A DNA stretch of 52,561 nucleotides from Myxococcales bacterium (GCA_016794545.1 JAEUJX010000017.1:1-52561), one strand, 5' to 3'. Shown: positions 35,820 through 46,854, counted from the stretch's first letter. Notes: a model not told the origin generated them from the letters alone. Numbers and translations are program-made.

Positions 35820-36164
35820 TCAGCTCTTCGAGATCGTGAATCCCGTAAGGCAGCGGTACTGCTTGCCCTTGTACTCGCTCATCACGTACTCGACCGCCAC
35901 CTGGTACTCGCTCCGGAAGGCCGCGAACAGGAGCTGGATGCTGGTGTCGGACAGCTCCCTGCCCTTGCACTGCAGCCCGCCCCACCGGTAGTTCGTGGTC
36001 GCCTTGTCGGCGTCGAGCCACACCGCGCCGTGGAACAGCTTGTAGCTCGAGTCCCCGGGCTCGAGCACCATCAACTGCGCGATGCCGGTCGGCGGCCCGG
36101 TGTCGGCGTGCGCGGGCACGGAAGCCATCAGGGCGGCGGCGACGACATAGGAGAGGCGACCCAT
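35820..36164 (-). CDS. Small secreted protein, unknown function
   Basis: A 114-residue exported protein with a signal peptide (MGRLSYVVAAALMASVPAHA) and a mature domain containing two cysteines (LQCKGREL and YRCLTGF). VAVEYVMSEYKGKQY suggests a mixed alpha/beta fold; no family is recognised. ATG 36164 is chosen because TAGAAT lies seven bases upstream; ATG 36173 would overlap it. It follows the third metzincin-like paralogue by 13 bases on the same strand. Confidence 0.75.
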   Translation of the reverse strand: MGRLSYVVAAALMASVPAHADTGPPTGIAQLMVLEPGDSSYKLFHGAVWLDADKATTNYRWGGLQCKGRELSDTSIQLLFAAFRSEYQVAVEYVMSEYKGKQYRCLTGFTISKS

Positions 36165-36171
36165 CGCCTCC

Positions 36172-36177
36172 ATTCTA
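36172..36177 (-). promoter_or_regulatory. -10-like hexamer TAGAAT abutting a stop codon
   Basis: Minus strand reads TGATAGAAT, seven bases before ATG 36164. The TGA is the stop codon of the upstream gene (36180-36178) and supplies the TG of an extended -10. Confidence 0.5.
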
Positions 36178-37569
36178 TCAGCGCCGGCGGCGGCGCAGCA
36201 CGAACGCGAGGCCGAATGCAGCGAGCAGCACGGGCGGCGCGCCGGTCGAGGCCGAGGAGCAGCCGAGGCAGTTGCCCTCCTCGCCGAGCCCCTTCGGGAA
36301 GCACACGCCCTTCTGCGACGAGCTCTGGATGCACTCGTAGCTCTCGTCGGGGCACGCATCGGCGACGCCGACGACGCACTCCTGCGTGCAGATCTTCACC
36401 TCGGCCGTGCCCTCGCAGAACCCGTTGGTGCAGAACTGCGGGTACGTGCACGCATCGCCGAAGTTGCCGGAGGGCGGCTCCCAGAAGCACTTCCCGGCCT
36501 CGCACTTCTGGCCGGCCAGGCAGCTGTCCGCGGTCGCGCACGGCGCGCCCTTCATCACGGTGACCGGCGCGGTCGCCGTGGTCACGTCGATGTCGTCCTT
36601 CGCCTTGACGACGATGTCGATCACGCCGTCCGGCACGCCCGCGGGGATCGGGATCGAGTAGCTCGCCTCGGGCTGTCCCATCCGGCCCCACGCGACCCCC
36701 TTCACCTCGTTCCACTTGTACCCGTTGAGCCACAGCTCCATGCGGAAGATGCCGCGCTGGGCCTTGGCGATCGCGATCACCGCGGTCCCGGTCGCCACCT
36801 CGGAGCCCGCCGCCGGGCCCGTGTACGTCACCGTCGGAGGCGCCGTGATCGGTGTCCCGGGCCCGAACACGCCGAGCAGCGCGACGTGCGAGTTCTGGAT
36901 CGTCCCACCACAGTTGCAGTTCTCCTGCACGAAGCCGCCGCAGTAGGCCTGCTCGTTGCGGAAGAACTGCTGACCGCCACAGTCGCTGCGGTAGGTCATC
37001 GGATCGGTGCACGCCGAGCGGCCGTCGGTGAACTTGTACTCGTGGGACAGGCCGTAGTTGTGCGCGGTCTCCTGCGCGACCGCGCCGCACAGGAACTCGA
37101 GCCGGCTCGCCGCGCTACCGCCGACGCCGTTCGCGAACACGAACGAGACGCCGTTGTCGAGCGGCTGGCAGTGCACGTTGGCGATCCCGGCTGCGCCGGA
37201 GACTCCGATGTCCTCGTCCAGGCCGGCGACGACCACGGCCTGGTAGCTGCCGGTCGTCGGCTTCTGGTCGGTGATGACGACGTTGTACGGGGAGTAGACC
37301 TCCTTCACGCACGTCACGAGCGCGTTCCACTCCGCGTCGGCGGCGGCGCCGGTCTGCCCTGTCGAGCTCATGAACTCGGCCATCGGGAAGTCGGTGCCAC
37401 TCCCCGAGACGATCGACGAGGTCAGCGTGCGCGAGTCGTCGACGCCCTTCTTCAGGGTACAGCCGTTCTTGCACCGCTCCATGTAGATGATGTTGCCGAC
37501 CTGCCCGGGGGCGGCGATCGACGTCATCGGTGCGGCGACGAGCGCCGCGAAGGCGAGCGCGAGCTTCAC
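36178..37569 (-). CDS. MYXO-CTERM secreted metzincin-like protein, paralogue C
   Basis: A 463-residue exported protein. After the signal peptide (1-19) comes a domain homologous to the metzincin gene at 50641. The zinc motif, HExxHxxGxxH in an active enzyme, reads Q166-E-T-A-H170-N-Y-G-L-S-H176: the first histidine is glutamine while the second, the third and the Met-turn (DPMTY, M191) remain. Next are an Ig-like domain (about 250-345) and a Cys-rich knot region. The end, NCLGCSSASTGAPPVLL..RRRRR, is a classic MYXO-CTERM sorting tail. Its ATG overlaps the stop of paralogue B by four bases. Probably a surface protein with binding or altered catalytic function. Confidence 0.88.
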   Translation of the reverse strand: MKLALAFAALVAAPMTSIAAPGQVGNIIYMERCKNGCTLKKGVDDSRTLTSSIVSGSGTDFPMAEFMSSTGQTGAAADAEWNALVTCVKEVYSPYNVVITDQKPTTGSYQAVVVAGLDEDIGVSGAAGIANVHCQPLDNGVSFVFANGVGGSAASRLEFLCGAVAQETAHNYGLSHEYKFTDGRSACTDPMTYRSDCGGQQFFRNEQAYCGGFVQENCNCGGTIQNSHVALLGVFGPGTPITAPPTVTYTGPAAGSEVATGTAVIAIAKAQRGIFRMELWLNGYKWNEVKGVAWGRMGQPEASYSIPIPAGVPDGVIDIVVKAKDDIDVTTATAPVTVMKGAPCATADSCLAGQKCEAGKCFWEPPSGNFGDACTYPQFCTNGFCEGTAEVKICTQECVVGVADACPDESYECIQSSSQKGVCFPKGLGEEGNCLGCSSASTGAPPVLLAAFGLAFVLRRRRR

Positions 37570-39062
37570 GCGCGCTTCCGGCGCGGGCGGAGCACGATCA
37601 CGCCGAACGCGAGCGCGCCGAGGGCGCCGGGGATCCAGCCGTTCGAGTCACGGCCGACGCTGCAGCAGCCGCCGCCGTCCTCCGGGAGGAAGCAGATGCC
37701 CTGGCCAGGGCCGGTCTCGAGGCACTCGAGGCCGCTGTCGGTCGGGCAGCTATCCGTCGTGCCGGGGATGCACTTCTGCGTGCAGATCTGCTGCTCCGCC
37801 GTGCCCTGGCACATGTTGCTCTTGCAGAACTCGTTGTAGGTGCAGTCCTCGCCGATCTCCGCGGTCGGCTGGTCCCAGAAGCAGCGGCCGTTCTCGCACT
37901 TCTGGCCCTTCGCGCACGCCTCCGCGCTCGTGCACGGCCCGCCCTTGTTGACGGTCACCGTCGCCGACGACGTGTTCGCGCCGAGGTCGTCGTACGCCTT
38001 CAGCACGATGTCGTAGGTCGAGTTCGGCAGGTTGCCCGGGACGGCGAACTGGTACGACGACGGGTTCATCTGGCCGGTCCGGCCGAACAGCGCGCCCGGC
38101 TTGGTGTCCCACTTCCAGCCGTTCAGGTACATCTCGACGCGCTCGACGCCGCGCTTGCTGCCCGCGAGGCCGGTCACCGTCGCGCCGAGCGACGCGCCGG
38201 CGGCGGGGAAGTTCACCATCACCGTCGGCGGCGCGATCGTCGTCTGGCCGGCGCCGAACACCTCGAGCATCTTCTGGTGCGCGTTGCGCTGGCCGCCGCA
38301 GTAGCACAGGTTGTTCGACTGTCCGTCGGGCATGCCGCACGGCGCGAAGTCACCCTCGCGCGCGACCTTGTTGCGGAAGAACTTCTGGCCGCCGCAGTCG
38401 GCGCGGTACGTCATCGGATCGTTGCACGCCGAGCGGCCGTCCTCGATGAACTCGTACGCGTGGCCGGCGCCGATGAAGTTGTGCGCGGTCTCCTGCGCGA
38501 TGATCCAGCACAGGCCGTGGACGCGGCTGCCACCGGCCTCCGCGGCGAAGATGTTGATCGCGGACGTGAACGCGAACGACACGCCCTTGGGGTTCGCGCC
38601 GCAGCCCGGGACGACGCTCGCGACGCCGCCGACGCCCTGCGGGAGCCCGATGTCCTGCGGGCTGCCACCGATCATGATCTCGGCGTAGCTGTCGGTCGAG
38701 GGCGGGCGCACGTCCGTGACGACCACGGCATACGGCGAGTAGACCTCCTTCACGCACTCGAGGACCTGGGCCCACTCACCCGTCTGCCAGCCCGTGTACT
38801 CGGGGAGGTTCTTGACCTGCGTCACGAGGCTCGACGTGTCCGTCGTCGCGTCGTCCATGCCGGGGCGCACGGTGCAGCCGCCGGGGCAGAGGTTCAGGAA
38901 GATCTTGCCGGACGTGATCGCACCTGCGGGCCGATCCGGCAGCTCGTAGGGGAGCGGCACGGTCATCAGCTTCAGCTTGCTTTCGTTCTCCGCGGACGCG
39001 GTGGATGCGCCACCGAGGAGCATCGCGGACACCACCAGCCCGGACATCAACAGACGAGTCAT
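37566..39062 (-). CDS. MYXO-CTERM secreted metzincin-like protein, paralogue B
   Basis: A 498-residue paralogue of its two neighbours, with the same order: signal peptide (1-24), metzincin-like domain, Ig-like domain, Cys-rich modules (ACAKGQKCENGRCFW, CTYNEFCKSNMC) and a sorting tail starting GGGCCSVG and ending in LRPRRKRA. The zinc motif is more degenerate: Q190-E-T-A-H194 lacks the first histidine, and the third lies one residue too far (H201), though DPMTY is kept. Proteolysis in the usual way looks impossible. It follows paralogue A by 32 bases; TAGTAAT about ten bases before the ATG is a partial -10 match. Confidence 0.88.
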   Translation of the reverse strand: MTRLLMSGLVVSAMLLGGASTASAENESKLKLMTVPLPYELPDRPAGAITSGKIFLNLCPGGCTVRPGMDDATTDTSSLVTQVKNLPEYTGWQTGEWAQVLECVKEVYSPYAVVVTDVRPPSTDSYAEIMIGGSPQDIGLPQGVGGVASVVPGCGANPKGVSFAFTSAINIFAAEAGGSRVHGLCWIIAQETAHNFIGAGHAYEFIEDGRSACNDPMTYRADCGGQKFFRNKVAREGDFAPCGMPDGQSNNLCYCGGQRNAHQKMLEVFGAGQTTIAPPTVMVNFPAAGASLGATVTGLAGSKRGVERVEMYLNGWKWDTKPGALFGRTGQMNPSSYQFAVPGNLPNSTYDIVLKAYDDLGANTSSATVTVNKGGPCTSAEACAKGQKCENGRCFWDQPTAEIGEDCTYNEFCKSNMCQGTAEQQICTQKCIPGTTDSCPTDSGLECLETGPGQGICFLPEDGGGCCSVGRDSNGWIPGALGALAFGVIVLRPRRKRA

Positions 39063-39094
39063 GATGCGGGGATTACTACACGTTCGTCCGATCG

Positions 39095-40558
39095 TCAGCA
39101 GGATTCGTCACGCTCTGCGGAGAGCGTCCTGACACCTGCAAACGAGGTGCGGCGTCGACCGAGACGCAGTGCCACGAGACACGCAAGAACTGCCGCGGCC
39201 CAGGGTTCTCCCGAGGTCGTCACGCTGCAGCACCCACCCCCGCCGGCCGGCACGCACAAGCCCTGGCCGGGTCTGCTCTCGGCACACACGAGGTCCTCGG
39301 GGCACGTCCCCGGCGTCTCCTCCGGCGTACAGCCCTCCGAGCAGAACTTGCCGTCGGTGGTCTCGACGCACTGATTGCTCTTGCAGAACTGTGCGTACTC
39401 GCACGACTCGCCGAGCTCGCCGACCGGCGGAGCCCACGAGCAGCGCCCGGCCTCGCACGTCTGGTGCGGCGCGCAGGTCTCCGCGCTCTGGCACGGCGCG
39501 CCCTTGGTCACCGTCACGGGCGCCGAGTCGGTGCACTCGCCGAGGTCGTCGCACGCGCGCACGACGATGTCCGTGATCCCGTCGGGCACGTTGCCCGGCA
39601 TGTTGATCATGTACGTGCTCGGATTCGCCTGGCCGGTGAGCGTGAACGTCTGCCCCGGCGACGACGCCCACGGCGAGCCGTTGAGCAGGAGGTCGGCGCG
39701 GAACACGCCGCGCTGCGAGCCGGCCTGCGCCGCGACCACGGCCGGGAAGGCGCCGCCGGGCTGCGGGAACGTGATCGTCGCCGTGGGTGGCGCGATCACC
39801 GTCTGGCCCGGACCGAACACCGAGAGCAGCTTCTTGTGGCTGTTCTGGACCTTGCCGCACTTGCAGTCGCGCGCGGCGAACTCGCCGCACGACGCGGTCT
39901 TGTCGCGGAAGAACCGCTGGCCGCCGCACTGCGCCTGGTACGTCGTGGGATCCATGCACGTCGACGCGCCGTCGGTGAACATGAACTGGTGATCGAGACC
40001 GAACGCGTGCGCGCTCTCCTGCGCGACGGTCCAGCACAGGTTGTTCGTGCGGTCGCCGCCGTTGTGCGCGTTCGCGAACGTGAACGAGATCGCGTTGTCC
40101 TGCGCCGAGCAGTCGCCGGCGAGCGGTGCGATCCCGAGGATGTCGGAGCCGAGGCCGACCTGCCCCGGCGTGCCGGCGACCAGGGCGAGGTGATAGGTGC
40201 CCTCGGCCGGCCGCGTCTCGGTGACGACGACGTCGAACTGCGAGTAGACCTCGCGCACGCAGGTCACGAGCTTCGCCCAGTCGGCGTCCGCGGCCGCGCC
40301 GGTCTGCCCCATCGCGTTGCGGAACTCCTCGAGCTGGAACGGCCCGGCGCCCTGGGGGATCGAGGACTGCATCATCCGCGCGTTGTTCGGCGACGCCTTC
40401 GTCACGGTGCAGCCGCCGGCGCACCGGTCGAGCACGATGACGTGCGAGATCGACGCGAGCGAATCGACCGGTGCGGGCGGGACCTCGACGGTGACGCGGC
40501 GCTCGGCGGCGGCGCTGCTGGCGTGGAGCAGCGCGACGAGCAGGACCCAGCGCGACAT
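39095..40558 (-). CDS. MYXO-CTERM-like secreted metzincin-like protein, paralogue A
   Basis: A 487-residue protein homologous to paralogues B and C along its length. The zinc motif reads Q180-E-S-A-H184-A-F-G-L-D-H190, again glutamine for the first histidine, and the Met-turn has DPTTY instead of DPMTY. Cys-rich modules (TCAPHQTCEAGRCSW) precede GGGGCCSV and a hydrophobic segment with RLGRRR. Unlike its relatives, about 17 residues follow the arginines (to RDESC), so the sorting tail may be altered. ATG 40558 is preferred over a longer frame because it begins the signal peptide and follows TATCCT by eight bases. It lies 16 bases after the kinase gene. Confidence 0.86.
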   Translation of the reverse strand: MSRWVLLVALLHASSAAAERRVTVEVPPAPVDSLASISHVIVLDRCAGGCTVTKASPNNARMMQSSIPQGAGPFQLEEFRNAMGQTGAAADADWAKLVTCVREVYSQFDVVVTETRPAEGTYHLALVAGTPGQVGLGSDILGIAPLAGDCSAQDNAISFTFANAHNGGDRTNNLCWTVAQESAHAFGLDHQFMFTDGASTCMDPTTYQAQCGGQRFFRDKTASCGEFAARDCKCGKVQNSHKKLLSVFGPGQTVIAPPTATITFPQPGGAFPAVVAAQAGSQRGVFRADLLLNGSPWASSPGQTFTLTGQANPSTYMINMPGNVPDGITDIVVRACDDLGECTDSAPVTVTKGAPCQSAETCAPHQTCEAGRCSWAPPVGELGESCEYAQFCKSNQCVETTDGKFCSEGCTPEETPGTCPEDLVCAESRPGQGLCVPAGGGGCCSVTTSGEPWAAAVLACLVALRLGRRRTSFAGVRTLSAERDESC

Positions 40559-40566
40559 CTCCGCCC

Positions 40567-40572
40567 AGGATA
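40567..40572 (-). promoter_or_regulatory. -10-like hexamer TATCCT, paralogue A
   Basis: TATCCT on the minus strand, eight bases before ATG 40558, in the 16-base gap after the kinase gene. The paralogue cluster could thus be transcribed separately from the kinase. Confidence 0.45.
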
Positions 40573-40574
40573 CC

Positions 40575-42356
<1,782 letters not shown>

Positions 42357-42455
42357 GGGGTGCGCTAAGCGTAGCAAGCAAGCCTCCGAACCCGTTGAAA
42401 TGGGTGGTGGGCGACAGGGGGCACGGAGCAGAGGACACGCCTACCCAGTCGGCAC

Positions 42456-42484
42456 TTGCATTGTGCCCCCGGACAAGGTAGCAA
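42456..42484 (+). promoter_or_regulatory. Canonical -35/-10 promoter of fusA
   Basis: TTGCAT (42456-42461), 17 bases, TAGCAA (42479-42484), followed after about 15 bases by a GGAGAG ribosome site (42500-42505) and the GTG at 42513. This is the ordinary promoter-plus-leader layout and contrasts with the leaderless pattern elsewhere. Short arms GGCAC/GTGCC flank the -35. Confidence 0.6.
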
Positions 42485-42512
42485 TCCCGCGCATTTACTG
42501 GAGAGACGTTCC

Positions 42513-44693
42513 GTGCTGACTGACCTGTCCAAAGTCCGAAACATCGGCATCTCGGCCCACATCGACAGCGGCAAGACGACGCTGACCGAGCGCATCCTCT
42601 ATTACACCGCCCGCATCCACGCGATTCACGAGGTGAAGGGCAAGGACGGCGTCGGCGCCAAGATGGATTCGATGGAGCTCGAGCGCGAGCGCGGCATCAC
42701 GATCCAGTCGGCCGCGACGTTCTGCCAGTGGCCGCCCGACGCGAAGGCGAAGGCCGTCATGGCGGTGCCGGGCTCGCCGATCAAGGCGCAGCACCACATC
42801 AACATCATCGACACCCCGGGCCACGTCGACTTCACGGTCGAGGTGGAGCGCTCGCTGCGCGTCCTCGACGGCGCGATCATGGTGCTCTGCGGCGTCGCCG
42901 GTGTGCAGTCCCAGTCGTACACGGTCGATCGCCAGATGCGCCGGTACAAGGTTCCCCGCATCGCGTTCGTCAACAAGCTCGATCGCACGGGCGCGAACCC
43001 GTTCCGCGTGAAGGAGCAGCTCAAGGAGAAGCTGAAGCTCCACCCGGTCATGATCCAGTGTCCGATCGGCCTCGAGGACAAGCTCGAGGGCGTGGTCGAC
43101 CTGATCGAGATGGTCGCGTACACGTTCCACGGTGACAACGGCGAGCAGATCGAGCGCGGCCCGATCCCGGACGCCCTGCACCCGCTCGCGCCGCACGGCC
43201 ACGCCGGCACGCTCAAGGAGCTGTGCGAGAAGATGCGCGAGGAGATGCTGGACCAGCTCTCCATGGTCAACGACGAGCTCACCGAGGCGATGCTCGAGGA
43301 CAAGGTCACGCCGGAGCTCCTCCGCAAGTGCCTGCGCGACTCGACGGTCGCCCTCAAGTGCACGCCGGTCATGTGCGGCTCGGCGCTCGGCAACAAGGGC
43401 GTCCAGCTCCTGCTCGACGGCGTCTGCAACTTCCTGCCGGAGCCGCGCGACGTCGAGAACATCGCGCTCGACCTCGACAAGGAAGAGGCGCCCGTCGTGC
43501 TCCCGAGCGATCCGACCAAGCCGCTCGTCATGCTCGCGTTCAAGCTCGAGGATGGCCGCTATGGCCAGCTGACGTACATCCGCGTCTACTCGGGCGCGGT
43601 GCGCAAGGACGACTTCATCGTCAACGCGCGCAACGGCAAGAAGGTCAAGGTCGGCCGCCTCGTCCGCATGCACTCCGACGACAAGGAGGACATCACCGAG
43701 GCCGGCGCGGGCGACATCTGCGCGCTGTTCGGCGTCGACTGCAACTCCGGCGACACGTTCACCGACGGCACCGTGAACTACGCGATGACGTCGATGTTCG
43801 TGCCCAAGCCGGTCATCTCGGTCGCGATCAAGCCGAAGGACAGCGGCGCCGAGATCAACATGTCGAAGGCCCTGAACCGGTTCACGAAGGAGGACCCGAC
43901 GTTCCAGTGCTACGTCGACCCCGAGTCGAACGAGACGATCATCGCCGGCATGGGCGAGCTCCACCTCGACGTCTACATCGAGCGCATGAAGCGCGAGTAC
44001 AAGGCCGAGGTCGTCACGTCGCCCCCGCAGGTCGCCTACCGCGAGACGATCGGCGCGAAGACCGAGTTCAACTACACGCACAAGAAGCAGACGGGTGGCT
44101 CGGGTCAGTACGGCCGCGTCGCCGGCTACTGCGAGCCGTTCGACGGCGAGTTCGAGTTCGTGGACGAGATCAAGGGCGGGTCGATCCCGCGCGAGTTCAT
44201 CCCGTCCTGCGAGAAGGGCTTCAAGTCGATGATCCCGAAGAGCCCGCGCCTCGGCGTGCCGTGCGTCGGCATCCGCGTCGTCATCAACGACGGCCAGAGC
44301 CACGCGGTCGACTCGAGCGACAACGCGTTCCAGGAAGCGGCCCGCGGTGCGTTCCGCGACTTCTTCCCGCGCGCGAAGCCGAAGATCCTCGAGCCGATCA
44401 TGAAGGTCTCGCTCGAGGGCCCGGCCGAGTTCTCCGGCAACATGCTCTCGCTGATCATGCAGCGCCGCGGCATCGTCATCGGCTCGACCGAGGAGGATGG
44501 CCAGGCGCGCGTCGACGCCGAGGTGCCCCTCGCCGACATGTTCGGGTTCTCCACGCCGCTCCGCTCGGCCACGCAGGGCAAGAGCGAGTTCACGATGGAG
44601 TTCGCGAAGTACGCCGAGGTCCCGTCGAACATCGGCGAGGAGCTGCTCGCGAAGGCGAAGAAGGCCAAGGAAGAGGCGGCGAAGAACCGCTGA
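42513..44693 (+). CDS. fusA: Elongation factor G, spdEFG1 / mitochondrial-EF-G1-like
   Basis: GTPase that translocates tRNA and mRNA through the ribosome. The 726 residues have all five EF-G domains. The P-loop reads AHIDSGKTT (residues 15-23), with serine where most bacterial EF-G has alanine, followed by [23 protein letters not shown]. Both are typical of the spdEFG1 group of spirochaetes, planctomycetes and deltaproteobacteria and of mitochondrial EF-G1. [11 protein letters not shown] and [10 protein letters not shown] are the G3 and G4 motifs. About 24 residues between switch I and G3 ([19 protein letters not shown]) form an insertion. It stands alone, not in a str operon, with its own promoter and a terminator after it. 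Confidence 0.97.
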   Translation: MLTDLSKVRNIGISAHIDSGKTTLTERILYYTARIHAIHEVKGKDGVGAKMDSMELERERGITIQSAATFCQWPPDAKAKAVMAVPGSPIKAQHHINIIDTPGHVDFTVEVERSLRVLDGAIMVLCGVAGVQSQSYTVDRQMRRYKVPRIAFVNKLDRTGANPFRVKEQLKEKLKLHPVMIQCPIGLEDKLEGVVDLIEMVAYTFHGDNGEQIERGPIPDALHPLAPHGHAGTLKELCEKMREEMLDQLSMVNDELTEAMLEDKVTPELLRKCLRDSTVALKCTPVMCGSALGNKGVQLLLDGVCNFLPEPRDVENIALDLDKEEAPVVLPSDPTKPLVMLAFKLEDGRYGQLTYIRVYSGAVRKDDFIVNARNGKKVKVGRLVRMHSDDKEDITEAGAGDICALFGVDCNSGDTFTDGTVNYAMTSMFVPKPVISVAIKPKDSGAEINMSKALNRFTKEDPTFQCYVDPESNETIIAGMGELHLDVYIERMKREYKAEVVTSPPQVAYRETIGAKTEFNYTHKKQTGGSGQYGRVAGYCEPFDGEFEFVDEIKGGSIPREFIPSCEKGFKSMIPKSPRLGVPCVGIRVVINDGQSHAVDSSDNAFQEAARGAFRDFFPRAKPKILEPIMKVSLEGPAEFSGNMLSLIMQRRGIVIGSTEEDGQARVDAEVPLADMFGFSTPLRSATQGKSEFTMEFAKYAEVPSNIGEELLAKAKKAKEEAAKNR

Positions 44694-44715
44694 CTCCCGG
44701 TCGCGCTCCAGCGCG

Positions 44716-44898
44716 CTAACGCCGGTGCCTCTGTCGTTCGGGGGACACCGGCGTTTCTCGTTTTTCGGTGTCCTCCGCGTCGCCGGTGAGCAGCCCCACG
44801 ATGATGCGGGGTGGCGTGCAGGGACGTCCGGGGACGAGATCGTGCGCATGGGGTTGCCCCTGCGCGCCCCAGACCGGGGTGAGCTTCGTGATCGGCAT
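44716..44898 (-). CDS. Possible 60-residue peptide gene
   Basis: An ATG at 44898 is preceded by GAGGAGG with a short spacer, one of the best ribosome sites in the window, and opens a 60-residue frame beginning MPITKLTPVWGAQGQPHAHD and containing RIIVGLLTGDAED. Its last third runs through the fusA terminator on the opposite strand, which makes those residues (TPVSPERQRHRR) by-products of the hairpin. No family is recognised. It could be a genuine small protein or a chance frame. Confidence 0.35.
   Translation of the reverse strand: MPITKLTPVWGAQGQPHAHDLVPGRPCTPPRIIVGLLTGDAEDTEKRETPVSPERQRHRR
44718..44765 (+). terminator. Rho-independent terminator of fusA
   Basis: Ten-base perfect stem AACGCCGGTG (44718-44727) / CACCGGCGTT (44746-44755) followed by TTCTCGTTTTT, 25 bases after the fusA stop. 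It is the clearest intrinsic terminator in the window. The stretch from here to the next plus-strand gene at 45097 holds only the possible peptide gene at 44716-44898; 44899-45084 shows nothing else. Confidence 0.88.
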
Positions 44899-45084
44899 CG
44901 GTCCTCCTCGGGCCGCCTTCGCGCGACCTGCGCGAGCGCGGGCCCGCCGGGGATGGCTGCACGACGGATGCCGCGCGTCCGCGACTGGCGGGTAGCGGTG
45001 TTGCGTCGCGATCGGCTCCACCGAGCGCGTCCCGGCGGTGTCAGGTCGCAACCCGGGGTGATCAAGCGCGAGCGCCGCGCGCGA

Positions 45085-45090
45085 TACCAT
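45085..45090 (+). promoter_or_regulatory. -10-like hexamer TACCAT, diguanylate cyclase gene
   Basis: TACCAT ends six bases before ATG 45097; no ribosome site intervenes. Confidence 0.5.
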
Positions 45091-45096
45091 CCCGCC

Positions 45097-46842
45097 ATGG
45101 CAACGACCACCCGGCCCCCGCTCGAAGCGTGGCCACGCGCACTGCGACGCGAGGGCCGGGTACGGCGAATGCTGCCGCTCGTGGTGACCGCGCTCGTGGG
45201 AATCCTCCTGATGTTCGCGAGCGGCGTCATCCCGAGCGTTACCCGTCTCGCGGTCGCGCTCGCGATCTCCTGCGTGCTCGCGACCCTGATGTTCGTGGTG
45301 AACTGGGAGCGGCTCCCGAAATGGCTCGAGGTCGGCCCGCCGCTCGGTTACATCCTCGTGCTGGTCTGGATCCGCGAGCTCTCGCCCGACTACGACCTCG
45401 CCACGATGACCGTGAGTCCGTTGCTGCTGTTCGCGCTGTTCGGCGTCGCGCTGCACGGGACACGGTCCGAGCTCGTGTTCGTGCTCGTGGTCGTCACCGC
45501 GCTGTTGTGGGGCCCGGGGCTGGTCCGGGGAATCGACACACACGACGCCGTCTACAAGACGATCGTCACGGCGGTCTGGAGCACGCTGTGTCTCGCAGCC
45601 CACGCCCACGTGCGCGCCCTCCACGAGAGTCAGGACTCTCAGCGCCGGATCCTCGACGTCCTGGCCGTCGGCGTCGCGGTGATCCGCGAGGGCGCCGTGG
45701 TCTACGCGAACCCGCGCCTGGTCAAGCTGGTCGGAGATCCGCGCGACCCCCTCTCCCTGTTCCAGGACGAGCATCGCAGCCGGCTGTCGGAGTATCTCGG
45801 CACGGCGGCCGCTCAGCGGTCGCCGCTGGCGCCGTTCGATGCTCGAGTACGAGCGTCGGGCGAGGCCCTGACCGTCAACGTCTCGATGGTGCCGCTCGCG
45901 TTCGATCGCGCACCGGCAGTGGCCCTGATGCTCCGGGACGTCTCGTCCGAGCGCCGGGTCGAAGAAACGGAGCGCCAGCGGCACGCGGTCATCGCAGCCG
46001 AGCGACGACGCATGAACCAGCTGCTGGAGTGCATCGACGACGGAGTCGCGATCCTCGACTGGCACCGCGACCTCGTGTATGCGAACGGCGCGTACAAGCG
46101 CGTCCTCGGGCTCGAAGCGGTGGACCTCGACGGGCTCTCCAGGGAGGCGCTCGTCGCGCATCTCGCCCTCAGCGCCGACGACCCGGAAGCGTTTCGCACG
46201 CGCTTCGAGGCGCAGGACATCGGCAGCAACGGGGCGCCGATGGACTTCACGCTGCGCGACCGCGTCCTGCGCCGGATCACGTACGAGATCGGAGAGGGCT
46301 ACGTCGTGGTGTGGCGGGACGTGACCGCGGAGGCGCACCAGCGGCATCTCCTCGAGCGCCAGGCGGTGACCGATCTGCTGACCGGGCTACCCAATCGACG
46401 TGCCATGGAAGAGGTGCTCGCGCGCGAGCGCGCGCGGGCGCGCCGGCAAGGCACACCGGTGTGCGTGGCTCTGTTCGACCTCGATCACTTCAAGCGGATC
46501 AACGACGAGCACGGTCATGCGTGCGGCGATGAGGTCCTGCGCCGCGTCGCCGTGGTCCTCACCAGCGAGGCACGCACGACCGACGCCGTCGGGCGCTGGG
46601 GCGGCGAGGAGCTCTGGGCCGTGCTCCCCGGCCCGCTGGACGGGGCCACGGTGTTCTGCGAGCGCGTGCGCGTGGCGATCGCGAACCTCGCGATCGACGC
46701 GCTGCCCGCGGTGACCATCTCCGCGGGTGTCGCGGAGATCCGCCCCGACGAGGAGACGGCCGTCGCGCTCGAGCGCGCGGACCGCAGCCTCTACGAGGCG
46801 AAACGAGGCGGGCGGAACCAGGTGCGTACGGCGACGACGTAG
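45097..46842 (+). CDS. Membrane diguanylate cyclase with PAS domains
   Basis: Makes the second messenger cyclic di-GMP from two GTP. The 581 residues begin with about six membrane helices (28-185), followed by two PAS-like sensor domains (about 190-300 and 310-400; ILDVLAVGVAVIREGAVVYANP and LLECIDDGVAILDWHRDLVYANG) joined by a helix. The C-terminal GGDEF domain has the active-site signature RWGGEELW (502-506) and an inhibitory I-site RTTD (493-496) five residues before it, so product feedback control is expected. LTGLPNRRAMEEVL marks the domain start. The ligand sensed is unknown. Confidence 0.95.
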   Translation: MATTTRPPLEAWPRALRREGRVRRMLPLVVTALVGILLMFASGVIPSVTRLAVALAISCVLATLMFVVNWERLPKWLEVGPPLGYILVLVWIRELSPDYDLATMTVSPLLLFALFGVALHGTRSELVFVLVVVTALLWGPGLVRGIDTHDAVYKTIVTAVWSTLCLAAHAHVRALHESQDSQRRILDVLAVGVAVIREGAVVYANPRLVKLVGDPRDPLSLFQDEHRSRLSEYLGTAAAQRSPLAPFDARVRASGEALTVNVSMVPLAFDRAPAVALMLRDVSSERRVEETERQRHAVIAAERRRMNQLLECIDDGVAILDWHRDLVYANGAYKRVLGLEAVDLDGLSREALVAHLALSADDPEAFRTRFEAQDIGSNGAPMDFTLRDRVLRRITYEIGEGYVVVWRDVTAEAHQRHLLERQAVTDLLTGLPNRRAMEEVLARERARARRQGTPVCVALFDLDHFKRINDEHGHACGDEVLRRVAVVLTSEARTTDAVGRWGGEELWAVLPGPLDGATVFCERVRVAIANLAIDALPAVTISAGVAEIRPDEETAVALERADRSLYEAKRGGRNQVRTATT

Positions 46843-46848
46843 CGGTGT

Positions 46849-46854
46849 TAGGCT
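46849..46854 (+). promoter_or_regulatory. -10-like hexamer TAGGCT with upstream TG
   Basis: TGTTAGGCT, an extended -10 form, seven bases before ATG 46862 and only six after the cyclase stop codon. Confidence 0.5.

Noticed and set aside
42495-45230. 911-residue minus-strand frame opposite fusA
   Set aside because: Shadow of EF-G; only the short part at 44716-44898, which lies opposite no gene and has a ribosome site, was kept as a weak candidate.
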